Shown: positions 9,475 to 19,197, numbered from the stretch's first letter. The stretch is DNA of 45,877 nucleotides from an uncultured Pseudomonas sp. (GCF_946886105.1 NZ_CAMPHV010000045.1:1-45877); one strand, 5' to 3'. Numbers and translations: made by a program. The notes: generated by a model not told the origin, from the sequence alone.

Positions 9475-10446
9475 TCAATCAACCACAGGACACAACGGCA
9501 GTACCGCACACTGACCAGTTGCCTTTAGCGTTTCACTCGAACTTGCGGCGAAGCGCTTATCCTCGGGTGCCAGCCGCTGCGCGCAGACCCGGGCTTGCTC
9601 CCCGCCAGCCGGGCAACCGCGTTCGTTCAATACCTGCGACAGGTTGAACCAGCCGGCAGCGAAATCGGGTTGATGCGCCAGACTCTCGCGCAACGCGCTT
9701 TCGGCCCCCGATATATCGCCACTGGCGTAACGGCTGTTGGCCAAGGCAAACCAGGCGATTGACTCGTCGGGCCACTGCCGTACCGCAGTGCGGTAAGCGC
9801 GCTGCGCGGCATCTATGCGCCCGGTCTCCTCAAGATCGCTAGCGGCCTTGAGCCAGGTGCGCACCTCGGCCTGCGCGGGGGGCGTATCGGCGGGCAATGT
9901 CAGTACGGCCCAGCGTCCGCCGCGCGCCCAGGTCTTGTCGAAACTGTTGAAACTGGTCTGCCAACGTCGCGTCGTGCCGGAGCGCAGGATCAGGGTCCGC
10001 TCCCGCCGGTCATAGCCGACGACCACCGCGAAATGCCACATGGGGTACCAGTCGAGCGCCAGGTTCTGTAGCACCAACACCGGATTGCCCGCCGCCACCT
10101 CGGCCAGCACAGCCTCGAGACGCGGCTGCAACGGATAGACCAGCATGTCGTGAGTGCGCGCTGCGGCGACCATTTCGATCTGCAAACTGCCCTCGCGATC
10201 CGGGATAAATACCTGATCTTTGAGCAAACCGGGACTGGTCGTCACCCCACGCTGGTTGAGCATGGTGGCAAGCGCCGCCGGCCCGCACTGATAGGCACTT
10301 TGAGGGAAAAACGGGACATCGCTCAATTCGACCCGCTCAGGCAGACGCGAGGCCTCCGGTGGTAGCACCGGAGACCTCGCACAGGCTGCAAGCAAAAGAA
10401 TTAACGCGAACGGAAGAAGGCGACTGACACTCAGCGGTTTATGCAT
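9475..10446 (-). CDS. C39-like peptidase lipoprotein with TPR-like C-terminus (PA2778 type)
   Basis: This 323-residue protein starts with a lipoprotein signal peptide ending LLLAAC, lipid-accepting Cys22. Residues about 40-170 resemble peptidase family C39: YQCGPAALATML supplies a candidate nucleophile Cys54, and WHFAVVVGYD a candidate His138. The Asp that usually follows in a DP motif is not seen; the corresponding stretch reads LILRSG, so activity is uncertain. Residues about 190-290 form two to three TPR-like repeats (AQRAYRTAVRQWPDESIAWFALANSRYASGD). It would sit in the periplasm on a membrane. It overlaps the upstream small membrane protein gene by 16 nt, so the two are very likely co-translated. 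P. aeruginosa has the same pair (PA2778-PA2779); I know no experimental function. Confidence 0.85.
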   Translation of the reverse strand: MHKPLSVSRLLPFALILLLAACARSPVLPPEASRLPERVELSDVPFFPQSAYQCGPAALATMLNQRGVTTSPGLLKDQVFIPDREGSLQIEMVAAARTHDMLVYPLQPRLEAVLAEVAAGNPVLVLQNLALDWYPMWHFAVVVGYDRRERTLILRSGTTRRWQTSFNSFDKTWARGGRWAVLTLPADTPPAQAEVRTWLKAASDLEETGRIDAAQRAYRTAVRQWPDESIAWFALANSRYASGDISGAESALRESLAHQPDFAAGWFNLSQVLNERGCPAGGEQARVCAQRLAPEDKRFAASSSETLKATGQCAVLPLCPVVD

Positions 10447-10838
10447 TTTACGAAACTGAAGATATTGGTTGCGCAGAGCATATCCGTGACGATGAAGATC
10501 ACCAAGAACAATACGATCACCCCTAAAACACCCGCGCCGGCACCGGCGGGCGCTTCGGCCAGTTGTTGATTGAATTGCGCCAACTCGGCGTTGGTCAGGC
10601 TGTTGATCCGTTCCTCGACTTGCGCACGGTCGACACCCATGGCGAGCAACTTTTCCTGCACACCCTGGTCATCGAGCATGCCAAGCAACTGCTGGCGATC
10701 GACCGATTGTCGCTGCTCGCTCAGCACCTCGGGGGTGCCGATCATCGCTGCGTTGGCCATGGGTATCTGGACAACCAGCAGCAAGTGGAAAATCGCCAAA
10801 AAAGCGGCCAAACGACGGAATAACGATGGCTTGAGCAT
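10431..10838 (-). CDS. Small membrane protein of the PA2779 family
   Basis: This 135-residue protein has an N-terminal signal peptide (residues about 1-31, hydrophobic core AAFLAIFHLLLVVQI, Ala-Asn-Ala-Ala end), a roughly 65-residue polar, helix-prone periplasmic part (RQSVDRQQLLGMLDDQGVQEKLLAMG), a Gly/Ala run APAGAGAG, then one membrane helix (VLGVIVLFLVIFIVTDML) and a short Cys-containing tail. AAGGAG lies 8 nt upstream of the start. It overlaps the C39-like lipoprotein gene and is always its partner where I recall it, so a substrate or docking role is plausible. Function is not established. Confidence 0.82.
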   Translation of the reverse strand: MLKPSLFRRLAAFLAIFHLLLVVQIPMANAAMIGTPEVLSEQRQSVDRQQLLGMLDDQGVQEKLLAMGVDRAQVEERINSLTNAELAQFNQQLAEAPAGAGAGVLGVIVLFLVIFIVTDMLCATNIFSFVKCINR

Positions 10839-10903
10839 GGTAATTTCTCCTTATCGACTTTCAATTCGACCAGGCAAACACTCAAGCGTTCCCCCTTTCT
10901 GCC

Positions 10904-12640
10904 TCAGGAATCCGGCCCGCACAACATCTGACTCAGCACCGCCCGCAGCTTGGCGGGTTTCACCGGCTTATTGAGCAAGGGCACGCCCATCTGCTGCAAC
11001 TCGCGGCGGCATTGATCGCTGCGATCGGCGGTAATGATCACCGCAGGAATTTCGCAGACATAGTGTTCCCTCAATGCCTGCACCACCCGGTTGCCGGTCA
11101 TCCCGTGATCGAGATGAAAATCCGCCAGGATCAAGTCCGGCGCCTGAGTGCCCAATACCTCCAGAGCGGCCTGCTGATCGACCGCCGTGACCACTTCGCA
11201 ACCCCATTGCCCGAGCAAAGCGGCCATGCTGTGGAGAATGCTCAGCTCATTGTCCAACACCAGCAAGCGCCGCCCCGGCAATGGGTCGCCCACGGACGCG
11301 CGTGGCAGCGGCGCGACTGGCGATATCGCCGGCTGCTCCGCCAGCGGCACCCGGATGCTGAACACCGAGCCGCGCCCCGGTTGCGAACGGACCTTGACCG
11401 GATAGCCGAGCATGCGTGCGATGCGGTCGACTATCGCCAGACCGAGCCCAACCCCGCGGCGTTCCGCGGCGCGGCCGGTATCCAGTTGGTTGAACTCGAG
11501 GAACACCCGCTCCAGCTGATCCTCGGGAATGCCGCGCCCGCTGTCCCACACCTGGATCTCGAGAAAGTCGCCACGCTTGCGGGCGCCGAGCAGAATGCCG
11601 CCCTGCTCGGTATAGCGGCAGGCATTGCTGAGGAAGTTGCGCAGGATCCGCGTGAGTAAGCGGAAGTCCGTGCTGATCGTATAGGAAGCGATGCGCACCT
11701 TGAGGCTCAGCCCTTCGGCAGCGGCCACCGGCTGGAATTCCGAGGCCAGGGGCGCGAGCAACTCCTCCAGACGGTACACATCGATATCGGGTTTGATCGC
11801 CGCCTGATCGAGCTTGGAAATATCCAACAAGTCGGTGAGCAGATCCTCGGCGCCTTCGAGGGCCTGATGGCTGCGCTCGACCAGGTTGTGCTCGGCCGCC
11901 GGCAAACTGCGCTCGCGCAGGGTGGAGATCAACAGCCGCGCGGCATTCAGCGGCTGCAGCAGGTCGTGGCTGGCGGTCGCCAGGTATTTGTCCTTGCTGA
12001 GGTTGGCGGCTTCGGCGGCGTCGCGTGCCTCACGCAGAGCCCGTTCGATGCGTTTGCGCTCGACGATCTGCTCCAGCAAATGCCGATTGACCTCCTGCAA
12101 CTCGGCGGTGCGTGCCCCCACCCGCTGTTCGAGCTCGTCGTTGAGCTGCTGCAAGCGCTGCTGCGCCTGCTTGCGTTCGGTGATATCGGCGACGAAGCCC
12201 TCGAACAAGCCCTGCGCGTCCGGCTTGAGCAGCAGGTTCATCAATACATCGATAACGCTGCCATCCTGTCGCCGCAACTGGGTTTCATACCAGAACAACC
12301 CCGGTTCGGTGGTCAACACCTGGCGAATCCGCTGTAACTCCTCCACGCCCCCGACGAACAAATGCTGCAGGTCGCTCATCGTCCAGAGCACCTGTTGCGG
12401 GTCGTCGTAGCCGAGCATGCGCGCCAACGCCGGATTGGCGGCGCGCATACCGTCCTGCAGGCTGGCCTGAAAGATGCCATGCACCGCATGCTCGAACAGC
12501 CATTTATAGCGATTGCGCTCGGCCTCCAGCTCCTCCAAACGCGCCAACAGCTCGGGGTAGTGACTCTTGCGTACCGAGTGGCCGCCCAACCCGAGCAGCG
12601 CATTGAGCGCCTGACGCTGGTCGTCAGAGGGCTTCTGCAT
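10904..12640 (-). CDS. ercS: Hybrid sensor histidine kinase, ErcS type
   Basis: This 578-residue protein has a PAS domain (residues about 44-155, RYKWLFEHAVHGIF to VADITERK), a coiled coil (155-212), HisKA with phospho-acceptor His225 (ATASHDLLQPLNAARLL), HATPase with N box NFLSNACRYT and G boxes DSGRG and GVGLGLAI, and a C-terminal receiver with Asp463, Asp507 and Lys558. No membrane helix is seen, so it senses a cytoplasmic signal. In P. aeruginosa ErcS belongs to the network controlling PQQ-dependent ethanol oxidation, and its paralogue ErcS'/NahK has the same domains. I chose the ATG at 12640 because upstream in-frame codons lie inside ercA; overlap with ercA is 17 nt. Confidence 0.88.
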   Translation of the reverse strand: MQKPSDDQRQALNALLGLGGHSVRKSHYPELLARLEELEAERNRYKWLFEHAVHGIFQASLQDGMRAANPALARMLGYDDPQQVLWTMSDLQHLFVGGVEELQRIRQVLTTEPGLFWYETQLRRQDGSVIDVLMNLLLKPDAQGLFEGFVADITERKQAQQRLQQLNDELEQRVGARTAELQEVNRHLLEQIVERKRIERALREARDAAEAANLSKDKYLATASHDLLQPLNAARLLISTLRERSLPAAEHNLVERSHQALEGAEDLLTDLLDISKLDQAAIKPDIDVYRLEELLAPLASEFQPVAAAEGLSLKVRIASYTISTDFRLLTRILRNFLSNACRYTEQGGILLGARKRGDFLEIQVWDSGRGIPEDQLERVFLEFNQLDTGRAAERRGVGLGLAIVDRIARMLGYPVKVRSQPGRGSVFSIRVPLAEQPAISPVAPLPRASVGDPLPGRRLLVLDNELSILHSMAALLGQWGCEVVTAVDQQAALEVLGTQAPDLILADFHLDHGMTGNRVVQALREHYVCEIPAVIITADRSDQCRRELQQMGVPLLNKPVKPAKLRAVLSQMLCGPDS

Positions 12641-13787
12641 ACACGACCTCGACATCGCGCTGGGTCGAATCCCGCGGATTGGTGAGGATGCACGGGTCCT
12701 GCATGGCATTGCGCGAAAGGAACGGAATGTCGCTGGTGCCGACGCCATGCAGGCCGAGAGTTTCGTGGAAGCCCACCGCCTGCTTGAAGCGGATCAGGTG
12801 CTCGATCAGGCGTGGGCGGATCTGCGCATGGCTGAGCCCGCGACAGTCGATACCGAGGGTTTCGGCGACCATCCTGAAGCGCTCCGGCGAGGCGTTGTAA
12901 TTGAATGCCACCACATGCTCGACCAGCACCGCGTTGCACAGCCCATGGGGCAGGTCGAGAAAGCCGCCGAGGCTATGGGACATCGCATGCACCGCACCGA
13001 GGATCGCATTGGAGAACGCCAGGCCGGCCTGCATGCTGCCGAGCATGATTTTCTCGCGCAGGGCGATATCGTTCGGGTTGGCGATCATCGTCACCAGGTT
13101 GCCGTTGATCAGACGCATCGCTTCCAGCGCATGGGAATCGGTCAAGGCGCCGGCGCCGGTCGACACGAAGGCTTCGATGGCGTGCACCAGGGCATCGATG
13201 CCGGTACAGGCGGAGAGGAACGGGTCCATGCTCAGGGTGGTTTCCGGATCGATCAGCGACACATCGGGCACCGCGCCCTTGCTGACGATGGAGAACTTCA
13301 TCCGCTCGTCCTGGTTGGAAATGATCACGAACTGCGAGACATCGGCCGAGGTACCGGCCGTGGTCGGGATCAGAATCAGCGGCGGGCTCGGCACACGCAG
13401 GGTATCGACGCCCTCGAATTCGATGATGTTGCGACCATGGGCCACGGCGATGCCGATGCCCTTGGCGCAGTCCATCGGGCTGCCGCCGCCGACCGCGACT
13501 ATCGCGTTGCAGCCCTGACTGCGGTACAGCTCGGCGCCGCTCATCACCTCCTCGGAACGCGGATTGGGCGAGACCTGGGTATACAGGCAGTGCTCGATCC
13601 CCTGCCCCTGCAAGCTGGCCTGGACATCGGCGACCCAACCGGCGGCCAGCACGCCGGGGTCCGACACCAGCAACACCTTACGTGCGCCGTAGTTACTGGC
13701 GTAATTGCCGACGCTGTGCCGGCAGCCGGCGCCGAAGACGATTTCCGGCGAAACGAATTTACGGTGCAAGCTGATATCGGCGTTCAT
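12624..13787 (-). CDS. ercA: Iron-containing alcohol dehydrogenase ErcA
   Basis: This 387-residue member of the iron-dependent alcohol dehydrogenase family carries the nucleotide-binding motif AVGGGSPMDCAKGI, PTTAGTSADVSQF and the metal-ligand region: Asp in the stretch before GIDALVHAIEAF, then GAVHAMSHSLGG and LPHGLCNAVLVEHV. It is cytoplasmic. In P. aeruginosa, ErcA (PA1991) next to ErcS takes part in regulating the ethanol oxidation system rather than acting as a main dehydrogenase, and the same neighbourhood is present here. An 85-nt gap separates it from pqqH, and it overlaps ercS. Confidence 0.92.
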   Translation of the reverse strand: MNADISLHRKFVSPEIVFGAGCRHSVGNYASNYGARKVLLVSDPGVLAAGWVADVQASLQGQGIEHCLYTQVSPNPRSEEVMSGAELYRSQGCNAIVAVGGGSPMDCAKGIGIAVAHGRNIIEFEGVDTLRVPSPPLILIPTTAGTSADVSQFVIISNQDERMKFSIVSKGAVPDVSLIDPETTLSMDPFLSACTGIDALVHAIEAFVSTGAGALTDSHALEAMRLINGNLVTMIANPNDIALREKIMLGSMQAGLAFSNAILGAVHAMSHSLGGFLDLPHGLCNAVLVEHVVAFNYNASPERFRMVAETLGIDCRGLSHAQIRPRLIEHLIRFKQAVGFHETLGLHGVGTSDIPFLSRNAMQDPCILTNPRDSTQRDVEVVYAEAL

Positions 13788-13872
13788 GCCTCGGCCTATT
13801 GTTGTTCTCGACGGTTCTCAGCCTACTGCATTCGCCTGCCAATGCAATGCAACCAGAGTCGGTAGCGCGCCT

Positions 13873-15753
13873 CTATGACGGCCGCTCCGTTTCGACCAGC
13901 AGGCGCTGGTAGAAACGCCATTCGCACTCCAGCGCATGGGCCTGATTGCCGGCCTGGCGAAAGCCGTGGCGCTCCTCGGGGTAGAGGTGATAGTCCACCG
14001 CCAGGCCGCGTGCACCAAGGGCGGCGACCATGGACTCGGTCTGTGCCGGCAGCACCACCGCATCCCGGCCGCCCTGGAAGAAGATCACCGGCGTCTCGAT
14101 TTTGTCCGCATGCAGCAGCGGTGTGCGCGCCGCATAGCGCTCGGCGTCACGCACCGGGTCGCCGATCAGCCAGTCGAGGTAGTCGGCCTCGAACTTGTGC
14201 GTCACCTGGCGCAGCGCCAGGGGATCGCTGACCCCGTAGAGACTGGCGCCGCCGCGAAAAACATGGCTGAAGGCCAAGGCGCAGAGCGCGGTATAACCGC
14301 CGGCACTGGCGCCGCGGATAAAGGCGCGGGACGGATCGATCAGCTCGCGCGCGGCCAGATGAGCGACCAGCGCGCAGGCGTCCTCGACGTCGATCGCGCC
14401 CCACTCGCCTTGCAGGCGCAGGCGGTAGGCCCGCCCGTAGCCGCTGCTGCCGCGGTAATTGAGATCGGCGACGGAAAAGCCGCGCTGGGTCCAGAACTGG
14501 ATGCGCGAGTCGAATACCGGGTAACAGGCCGAGGTCGGCCCGCCATGCAGAAACACCAACAGCGGCGGTCTCTCGCCAGGCGGACCACGATAGCCAGCGT
14601 TGTGCGGCGGATAGAAAAACCCATGGCAATCCTCACCGCCGCTGGCAAAACGCAACACCTGCGGACGCGATACCTCGGCCGCCGGCAGCACAGCCGCGGC
14701 GCCGGCCAATACCCGGCACTCATGGCTATCGCGGTCGATCGCCAACACCACGCTGCCGTGCTCGGGCGCGGCGGCGATTGCGTAATAGAAATGCCCATCC
14801 GCGGCCAGTTGACGAAAGCGGCTATAGCCCCCGGCCAGACGTCGCTCGTCGTTGCCGTCGCGCTCGGCCAGCACGGCGAAACCGTTGTCGAACCAGCTCA
14901 GCAACAAGGCCTCGTCAGCCAGCGCCAGGTAATTGCACGCACCCAGTTGCCAGGGCGCGCCGGCATGGTCGGCGGCGCAAGGCAGAAGCGCCAGCGGCCC
15001 CTCGGCCGTTTCGCGCCACGGCTGCCAATAGCCGGCGCGGTCGCTGAGTACCAGCAAGCGCCCCTGCGCATCGAACCGCGGCTGCTGCAAGGATGCCTCG
15101 CCGCCCCGCCCCTCAAGCACCCGCGGCGCCTGCCATGCGCCGGTATCCGTACGCTCCCGGCCGCACAACCGGGTCGCCAGCCAGGGTTGCTGGGGCCGAT
15201 CCCATTCGATCCAGACCAGCCGCCGGCCATCCCCACTGAGGCTAGGCGCGGCATAGAAGTCACTGCCTTCGGCCAGTACCTCGCGGGCGCCATCGGCCAG
15301 GGCGATGCTCACCAAGCGATGCGCGACCTGCGTCCCGGCGTGGCTTTCCTCGATTGCCACTATGGCGTCGGCCCAGGCATCGAATTGCAGGTCGCCATAG
15401 CGACAGGCCGTCCCTTGGGTCAACGCCCGCGGCGCCCCGCCGAGCGGTTGCCAGTAAAGTTGCTGGTCGGCTTCGTCGACGTATGCCTGGCCATCGCGGC
15501 CCAAGCAAAAGGCGCCGCCGCCATATTCGTAGACCCGGCTGCGCACCGAGATTCCCGGCGGCGTCAGGCAGCGCAGCTGCTCGGTTGTCCAGTGCCAAAG
15601 CGTCGAACGGCCATCCGCAGGGTCGAACGCCAGCCATACCAGCCCGCCCAAACCGGCACGCAGCTCGGCGAAGTCGCGACTGGCCGCGGCCGCCTGCTCG
15701 CTCGACCAGCGGCTATCCCAGAAACCGAACGGCGCCACGACTTTTCTCTTCAT
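13873..15753 (-). CDS. pqqH: Prolyl oligopeptidase-family peptidase of the PQQ operon
   Basis: This 626-residue S9-family protein has an N-terminal beta-propeller part (residues about 1-370) and a C-terminal alpha/beta hydrolase. The latter has the oxyanion motif [20 protein letters not shown], nucleophile Ser483 in [11 protein letters not shown], Asp564 in QGGRDAVV and His596 in EERHGF. No signal peptide is visible. Its start at 15753 forms an ATGA overlap with the pqqE stop, so translation is coupled; a longer in-frame extension lies within pqqE and was rejected. The P. aeruginosa homologue (PA1990, PqqH) lies in the same position. A role in trimming PqqA-derived peptide is plausible but inferred. 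Confidence 0.88.
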   Translation of the reverse strand: MKRKVVAPFGFWDSRWSSEQAAAASRDFAELRAGLGGLVWLAFDPADGRSTLWHWTTEQLRCLTPPGISVRSRVYEYGGGAFCLGRDGQAYVDEADQQLYWQPLGGAPRALTQGTACRYGDLQFDAWADAIVAIEESHAGTQVAHRLVSIALADGAREVLAEGSDFYAAPSLSGDGRRLVWIEWDRPQQPWLATRLCGRERTDTGAWQAPRVLEGRGGEASLQQPRFDAQGRLLVLSDRAGYWQPWRETAEGPLALLPCAADHAGAPWQLGACNYLALADEALLLSWFDNGFAVLAERDGNDERRLAGGYSRFRQLAADGHFYYAIAAAPEHGSVVLAIDRDSHECRVLAGAAAVLPAAEVSRPQVLRFASGGEDCHGFFYPPHNAGYRGPPGERPPLLVFLHGGPTSACYPVFDSRIQFWTQRGFSVADLNYRGSSGYGRAYRLRLQGEWGAIDVEDACALVAHLAARELIDPSRAFIRGASAGGYTALCALAFSHVFRGGASLYGVSDPLALRQVTHKFEADYLDWLIGDPVRDAERYAARTPLLHADKIETPVIFFQGGRDAVVLPAQTESMVAALGARGLAVDYHLYPEERHGFRQAGNQAHALECEWRFYQRLLVETERPS

Positions 15754-16907
15754 GCCTTGCAGATTAGCTGGGACGCCTTCTCGTTGCGCATAACCAGGCT
15801 GTCCAATGCGCCCGGCGCCTGCTCGGCCTGTTCGCGCGCGGCGAGGATGATGTCGTGGTGCGCCGACTTGCTGCACACCGGGTCGGCGTTAGTGGCATCG
15901 CCGGTGAGCATGAACGCCTGGCAGCGGCAGCCGCCGAAATCCTTGGCCTTGTCGTCGCACGAACGGCATGGCTCGGGCATCCAGTCGTCGCCGCGGAAGC
16001 GGTTGAAACCGAAAGAGTGGTGCCAGATGTGCTCGATGCTGTGCTCGCGAACATTGGGGAACTGCACCGGCAACTGCCGCGCACTGTGGCACGGCAGTGC
16101 GGTGCCGTCCGGGGTGATGTCGAGGAACAGATTGCCCCAGCCGTTCATGCAGGCCTTGGGGCGCTCCTCGTAATAGTCCGGGGTGACGAAGATCAGCTTG
16201 CACGGATGGTTCTGCGCGGCCAGCTTGGCCCGCCACTCGTTGGTGATGCGTTCGGCGCGCTCGAGCTGGGCGCGGGTCGGCAACAGGCCGGCGCGGTTGA
16301 GTTCGGCCCAGCCGTAGAACTGACAGGTGGCCAACTCGACGAAGTCCGCCTCCAGCTCCAGGCACAGCTCGATGATCCGCTCGATGTTGTCGATGTTGTG
16401 CCGGTGGGTGACGAAGTTCAGCACCATCGGGTAGCCGTGGGCCTTGACCGCGCGGGCCATGGCCAGCTTCTGCGCGAAGGCTTTTTTCGAGCCGGCGAGC
16501 AGGTTGTTGACCTCCTCGTCGGCGGCCTGGAAGCTGATCTGGATATGGTCCAGCCCAGCCTCGCTGAAGCTGGCGATGCGCGCCTCGCTCAGGCCGATGC
16601 CGGAGGTGATCAGGTTGGTGTAGTAGCCGAGGTCGCGGGCGGCCTTGATCAGCTCCGCCAGGTCCTGACGCACCAGCGGCTCGCCGCCGGAAAATCCCAA
16701 TTGCGCCGCGCCCAGCTCGCGGGCCTGGCGAAACACCTCGATCCATTCGGCGGTCGTCAGCTCCTGGCCCTGCTGGCTGAAATCCAGCGGGTTGGAGCAA
16801 TACGGACACTGCAACGGGCAGCGATAGGTCAACTCGGCCAGCAGCCACAGGGGCGGGCCGGCCTTGGGCACCTCACGGTCAGTGCAGCTCGATCCAGAAC
16901 TGGGCAT
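15750..16907 (-). CDS. pqqE: PqqA peptide cyclase, radical SAM/SPASM enzyme
   Basis: PqqE links the Glu and Tyr side chains of PqqA, the first step of PQQ synthesis. This 385-residue protein carries the radical SAM cluster motif Cys30-x3-Cys34-x2-Cys37 ([11 protein letters not shown]), the GGEPL motif and a C-terminal SPASM Cys set ([19 protein letters not shown]). GGAGG sits 6 nt before the ATG at 16907, which decides this start; the gene therefore overlaps pqqD by 29 nt. The N-terminal 17 residues ([17 protein letters not shown]) are poorly conserved. PqqD presents PqqA to this enzyme. Confidence 0.97.
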   Translation of the reverse strand: MPSSGSSCTDREVPKAGPPLWLLAELTYRCPLQCPYCSNPLDFSQQGQELTTAEWIEVFRQARELGAAQLGFSGGEPLVRQDLAELIKAARDLGYYTNLITSGIGLSEARIASFSEAGLDHIQISFQAADEEVNNLLAGSKKAFAQKLAMARAVKAHGYPMVLNFVTHRHNIDNIERIIELCLELEADFVELATCQFYGWAELNRAGLLPTRAQLERAERITNEWRAKLAAQNHPCKLIFVTPDYYEERPKACMNGWGNLFLDITPDGTALPCHSARQLPVQFPNVREHSIEHIWHHSFGFNRFRGDDWMPEPCRSCDDKAKDFGGCRCQAFMLTGDATNADPVCSKSAHHDIILAAREQAEQAPGALDSLVMRNEKASQLICKA

Positions 16908-17157
16908 TGGCTACCTCCAAAAAGGCCAGGATATCTTCATCCAACCCCGGCACGTCCGGAAAGCGTCCGCGCAACGCCGCGATGATCTGCGCCACGCTGT
17001 GCTCGCCGTCGACCTGCTTGAGAATTTCCCCGGCGCTGTCGTTGAGTTTGATCATGCCTTCCGGATACAGCAGCACATGGCAGCTCTGCGCCGGCTCCCA
17101 TTGCAGCCGAAAGCCGCGACGCAACTTGGGGATCGTACTGGCGAGGGACTGGCTCAT
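16879..17157 (-). CDS. pqqD: PqqA-binding chaperone PqqD
   Basis: This 92-residue protein matches PqqD length and sequence ([47 protein letters not shown]). PqqD is a RiPP recognition element that binds PqqA and delivers it to PqqE. I start at 17157 because GGAG lies 8 nt upstream; a further 11-residue extension reaches into the repeat between pqqC and pqqD. The 88-nt gap from pqqC is larger than elsewhere in this operon because it contains that palindromic repeat. Confidence 0.97.
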   Translation of the reverse strand: MSQSLASTIPKLRRGFRLQWEPAQSCHVLLYPEGMIKLNDSAGEILKQVDGEHSVAQIIAALRGRFPDVPGLDEDILAFLEVANAQFWIELH

Positions 17158-17174
17158 GCGATCGACTCCGTGGT

Positions 17175-17232
17175 GGTGCGCGCAGCGCACCCGACATGGG
17201 ATGCGCCGGCCGTAGGGTGCGCCATGCGCACC
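17175..17232. repeat. Palindromic repeat between pqqC and pqqD
   Basis: GGTGCGCGCAGCGCACCC (17175-17192) and GGGTGCGCCATGCGCACC (near 17215-17232) form an imperfect inverted repeat. The motif GTAGGGTGCGC recurs at 25752-25772 (other strand), so this is one copy of a dispersed family. Confidence 0.65.
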
Positions 17233-17245
17233 GATTGACTATGGC

Positions 17246-17998
17246 TCATAACGCGATACCCCGATGCCATACCGCTTCGCGGGTCACCGTGTGATAAGGC
17301 GGGCGTTCCAGCTCATAGGCCATGCTCATCGCATCGAGCATGCTCCAGAGCACATCCAGTTTGAATTGCAGGATGTCCAACATGCGCTGCTGGGCGGCGA
17401 AGGTGGTGTAGTGCGCCAAGGTGATGCGCAGCCCATGCTCGACATCGCGGCGCGCTTCCTTCAGACGCTTGCGGAAGTAGTCGTAACCGCCGGCGTCGAT
17501 CCAGGGGTAATGCTGCGGCCAGGCGTCCAGGCGCGACTGGTGAATCTGCGGGGCGAACAGCTCGGTCAGCGAACTGCTGGCCGCCTCCTGCCAGTTGGCG
17601 CGGCGGGCGAAGTTGACGTAGGCATCGACGGCGAAGCGCACGCCCGGCAGCACCAGTTCCTGGGACAGCACCTGCTCGCGCTTCAGCCCCACCGCCTCGG
17701 CCAGGCGCAGCCAGGCTTCGATGCCGCCCTCTTCGCCGAAGCCGCCGTCATGATCGAGAATGCGCTGGATCCACTCGCGGCGGGTGTCACGATCGGGACA
17801 GTTGGCCATGATCGCCGCATCCTTGAGCGGGATGCACACCTGATAGTAGAAGCGGTTGGCGACCCAGCCCTGGATCTGCTCGCGGGTCGCCCGGCCGGCG
17901 TACATCGCCTGATGAAACGGGTGATGGGTGTGGTAGTAGGCGCCCTTGGCGCGCAGCGCCTGCTCGAACTCGGCAGGGCTCATGGCGGATTGGCTCAT
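17246..17998 (-). CDS. pqqC: Pyrroloquinoline-quinone synthase
   Basis: PqqC performs the last oxidative ring closure, a cofactor-free reaction that uses oxygen. This 250-residue all-helical protein has the expected blocks: [48 protein letters not shown], and [13 protein letters not shown]. Length matches the family. GGAG lies 7 nt upstream of the chosen ATG. It lies 42 nt after pqqB. Confidence 0.97.
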   Translation of the reverse strand: MSQSAMSPAEFEQALRAKGAYYHTHHPFHQAMYAGRATREQIQGWVANRFYYQVCIPLKDAAIMANCPDRDTRREWIQRILDHDGGFGEEGGIEAWLRLAEAVGLKREQVLSQELVLPGVRFAVDAYVNFARRANWQEAASSSLTELFAPQIHQSRLDAWPQHYPWIDAGGYDYFRKRLKEARRDVEHGLRITLAHYTTFAAQQRMLDILQFKLDVLWSMLDAMSMAYELERPPYHTVTREAVWHRGIAL

Positions 17999-18040
17999 CG
18001 AAGCTCTCCAGTGCGTACGGCCTAGGCGGCCCCGCGCACC

Positions 18041-18955
18041 CTACAAATTGATATTCATGCCGTCCCAGGCGACATCGATGCCATGGGCGCTGAGTTCCGC
18101 GCGCTCCGGCGAATCGATATCGAGGATCGGGTTGGTGTTGTTGATATGAATCAGAATCTTGCGCTGCGCCGGCATCGCGTCGAGCAGCTCGATCATGCCG
18201 CCGGGGCCGCTTTGCGGCAGGTGGCCCATCTCGCTGCCGAGCTTGTCGCCGACCTCGCACAGGCGCATCTCGTCGTCGCGCCACAGGGTGCCGTCGACAA
18301 GCAGGCAATCGGCGCGGCGCATCCAGGTCAGCAACGGCTCGTCCACCTGCCCCAGGCCGGGGGCGTAGAACAGCTTGCCGCCGGTGCGCCGGTCTTCGAC
18401 GAACAGACCGATGTTGTCGCCAGGGTGCGGGTTGCCGCGATGCGGCGAATACGGTGGCGCACTGCTGCGCAAGGCCACCGCGGTAATCTGCAGATCCGGG
18501 CAGGCGGGGATGCTGAAAGGCGCGCCATCCAGCGCGATCAGGTTATGTCGCAGGCCACCGTTCCAATGTTCGAGCATGTTGAACAACGGGAAGCCGCTGG
18601 TCAGGTCCTGGTGGACCATCTCGGTGCACCACACCTGGTGCGGGCAACCTTCGCGCAGGGTCAGCAGGCCGGTGGTGTGGTCGATCTGGCTGTCCATCAG
18701 CACGATCGCGCCAATCGCCGTATCGCGCGTTTTACGCGCCGGCTGCAGGGCCGGGAACGACTCTATCTGCGCGCGGATATCCGGCGATGCATTGCACAGT
18801 ATCCAGTCCTTGCCGTTATCGCTCAGGGCAATCGAGGACTGCGTGCGCGGCTGCGCACGTACGCTGCCGTCGCGCATGCCGCGGCAGTTGCGGCAGTTGC
18901 AGTTCCATTGCGGGAAGCCGCCGCCGGCGGCGGAGCCGAGAATATGGATATGCAT
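18041..18955 (-). CDS. pqqB: PQQ biosynthesis protein PqqB (metallo-beta-lactamase fold)
   Basis: This 304-residue protein has the PqqB start [19 protein letters not shown], a zinc-binding Cys set (NCNCRNC), a SPDIR segment, [11 protein letters not shown] and HINNTNPIL near the end. PqqB is an iron-dependent hydroxylase acting on the Glu-Tyr intermediate. It is cytoplasmic. It follows pqqA after a 49-nt gap that contains a strong hairpin. Confidence 0.97.
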   Translation of the reverse strand: MHIHILGSAAGGGFPQWNCNCRNCRGMRDGSVRAQPRTQSSIALSDNGKDWILCNASPDIRAQIESFPALQPARKTRDTAIGAIVLMDSQIDHTTGLLTLREGCPHQVWCTEMVHQDLTSGFPLFNMLEHWNGGLRHNLIALDGAPFSIPACPDLQITAVALRSSAPPYSPHRGNPHPGDNIGLFVEDRRTGGKLFYAPGLGQVDEPLLTWMRRADCLLVDGTLWRDDEMRLCEVGDKLGSEMGHLPQSGPGGMIELLDAMPAQRKILIHINNTNPILDIDSPERAELSAHGIDVAWDGMNINL

Positions 18956-18973
18956 GCTGGATTCTCAGTGAGG

Positions 18974-18998
18974 TTGCCCCGACGGGGAGTCGGGGCAA
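18974..18998 (-). promoter_or_regulatory. Hairpin between pqqA and pqqB
   Basis: TTGCCCCGAC and GTCGGGGCAA form a perfect 10-bp stem with a 5-nt loop, 6 nt past the pqqA stop. There is no T run. Such a hairpin probably protects the short pqqA message or partly stops transcription, so that PqqA is made in excess over the enzymes; this is inferred from other PQQ operons. Confidence 0.75.
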
Positions 18999-19004
18999 GG
19001 CGAA

Positions 19005-19076
19005 TCAACGATTGGCGAAGTACATCGTGACTTCGAAACCAATGCGCAGATCGGTGAAGGCGGGTTTAGTCCACAT
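19005..19076 (-). CDS. pqqA: PQQ precursor peptide PqqA
   Basis: This 23-residue peptide begins MWTKPAFTDLRIGFEV and ends with the stretch TMYFANR. The conserved Glu15-x3-Tyr19 pair supplies all carbon and nitrogen of PQQ. AGAGG lies 8 nt upstream of the ATG. It is the first gene of the pqq operon. The 288-nt upstream gap contains one hairpin but no promoter I can name with confidence. Confidence 0.97.
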   Translation of the reverse strand: MWTKPAFTDLRIGFEVTMYFANR

Positions 19077-19169
19077 GGCGCGGTCCTCTTCTTATCAGCC
19101 GGCGAATTCCGGTAGTGCTAGTTATGCACCGCGAACGCGCTCGACAGAATGGTACTTTGGGAGGAGGTC

Positions 19170-19197
19170 GGACTGGCATTGGTAGCAGTGCCAGTCC
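19170..19197. promoter_or_regulatory. Inverted repeat upstream of pqqA
   Basis: GGACTGGCA and TGCCAGTCC form perfect 9-bp arms separated by 10 nt, 94-121 nt upstream of the pqqA start. It could be an operator or an RNA hairpin in the leader. The rest of the 19077-19364 gap shows no gene I can support. Confidence 0.5.

Noticed and set aside
13936..16173. 745-codon open frame antisense to pqqH and pqqE
   Set aside because: Spans two well-supported genes on the other strand and has no recognisable domain.
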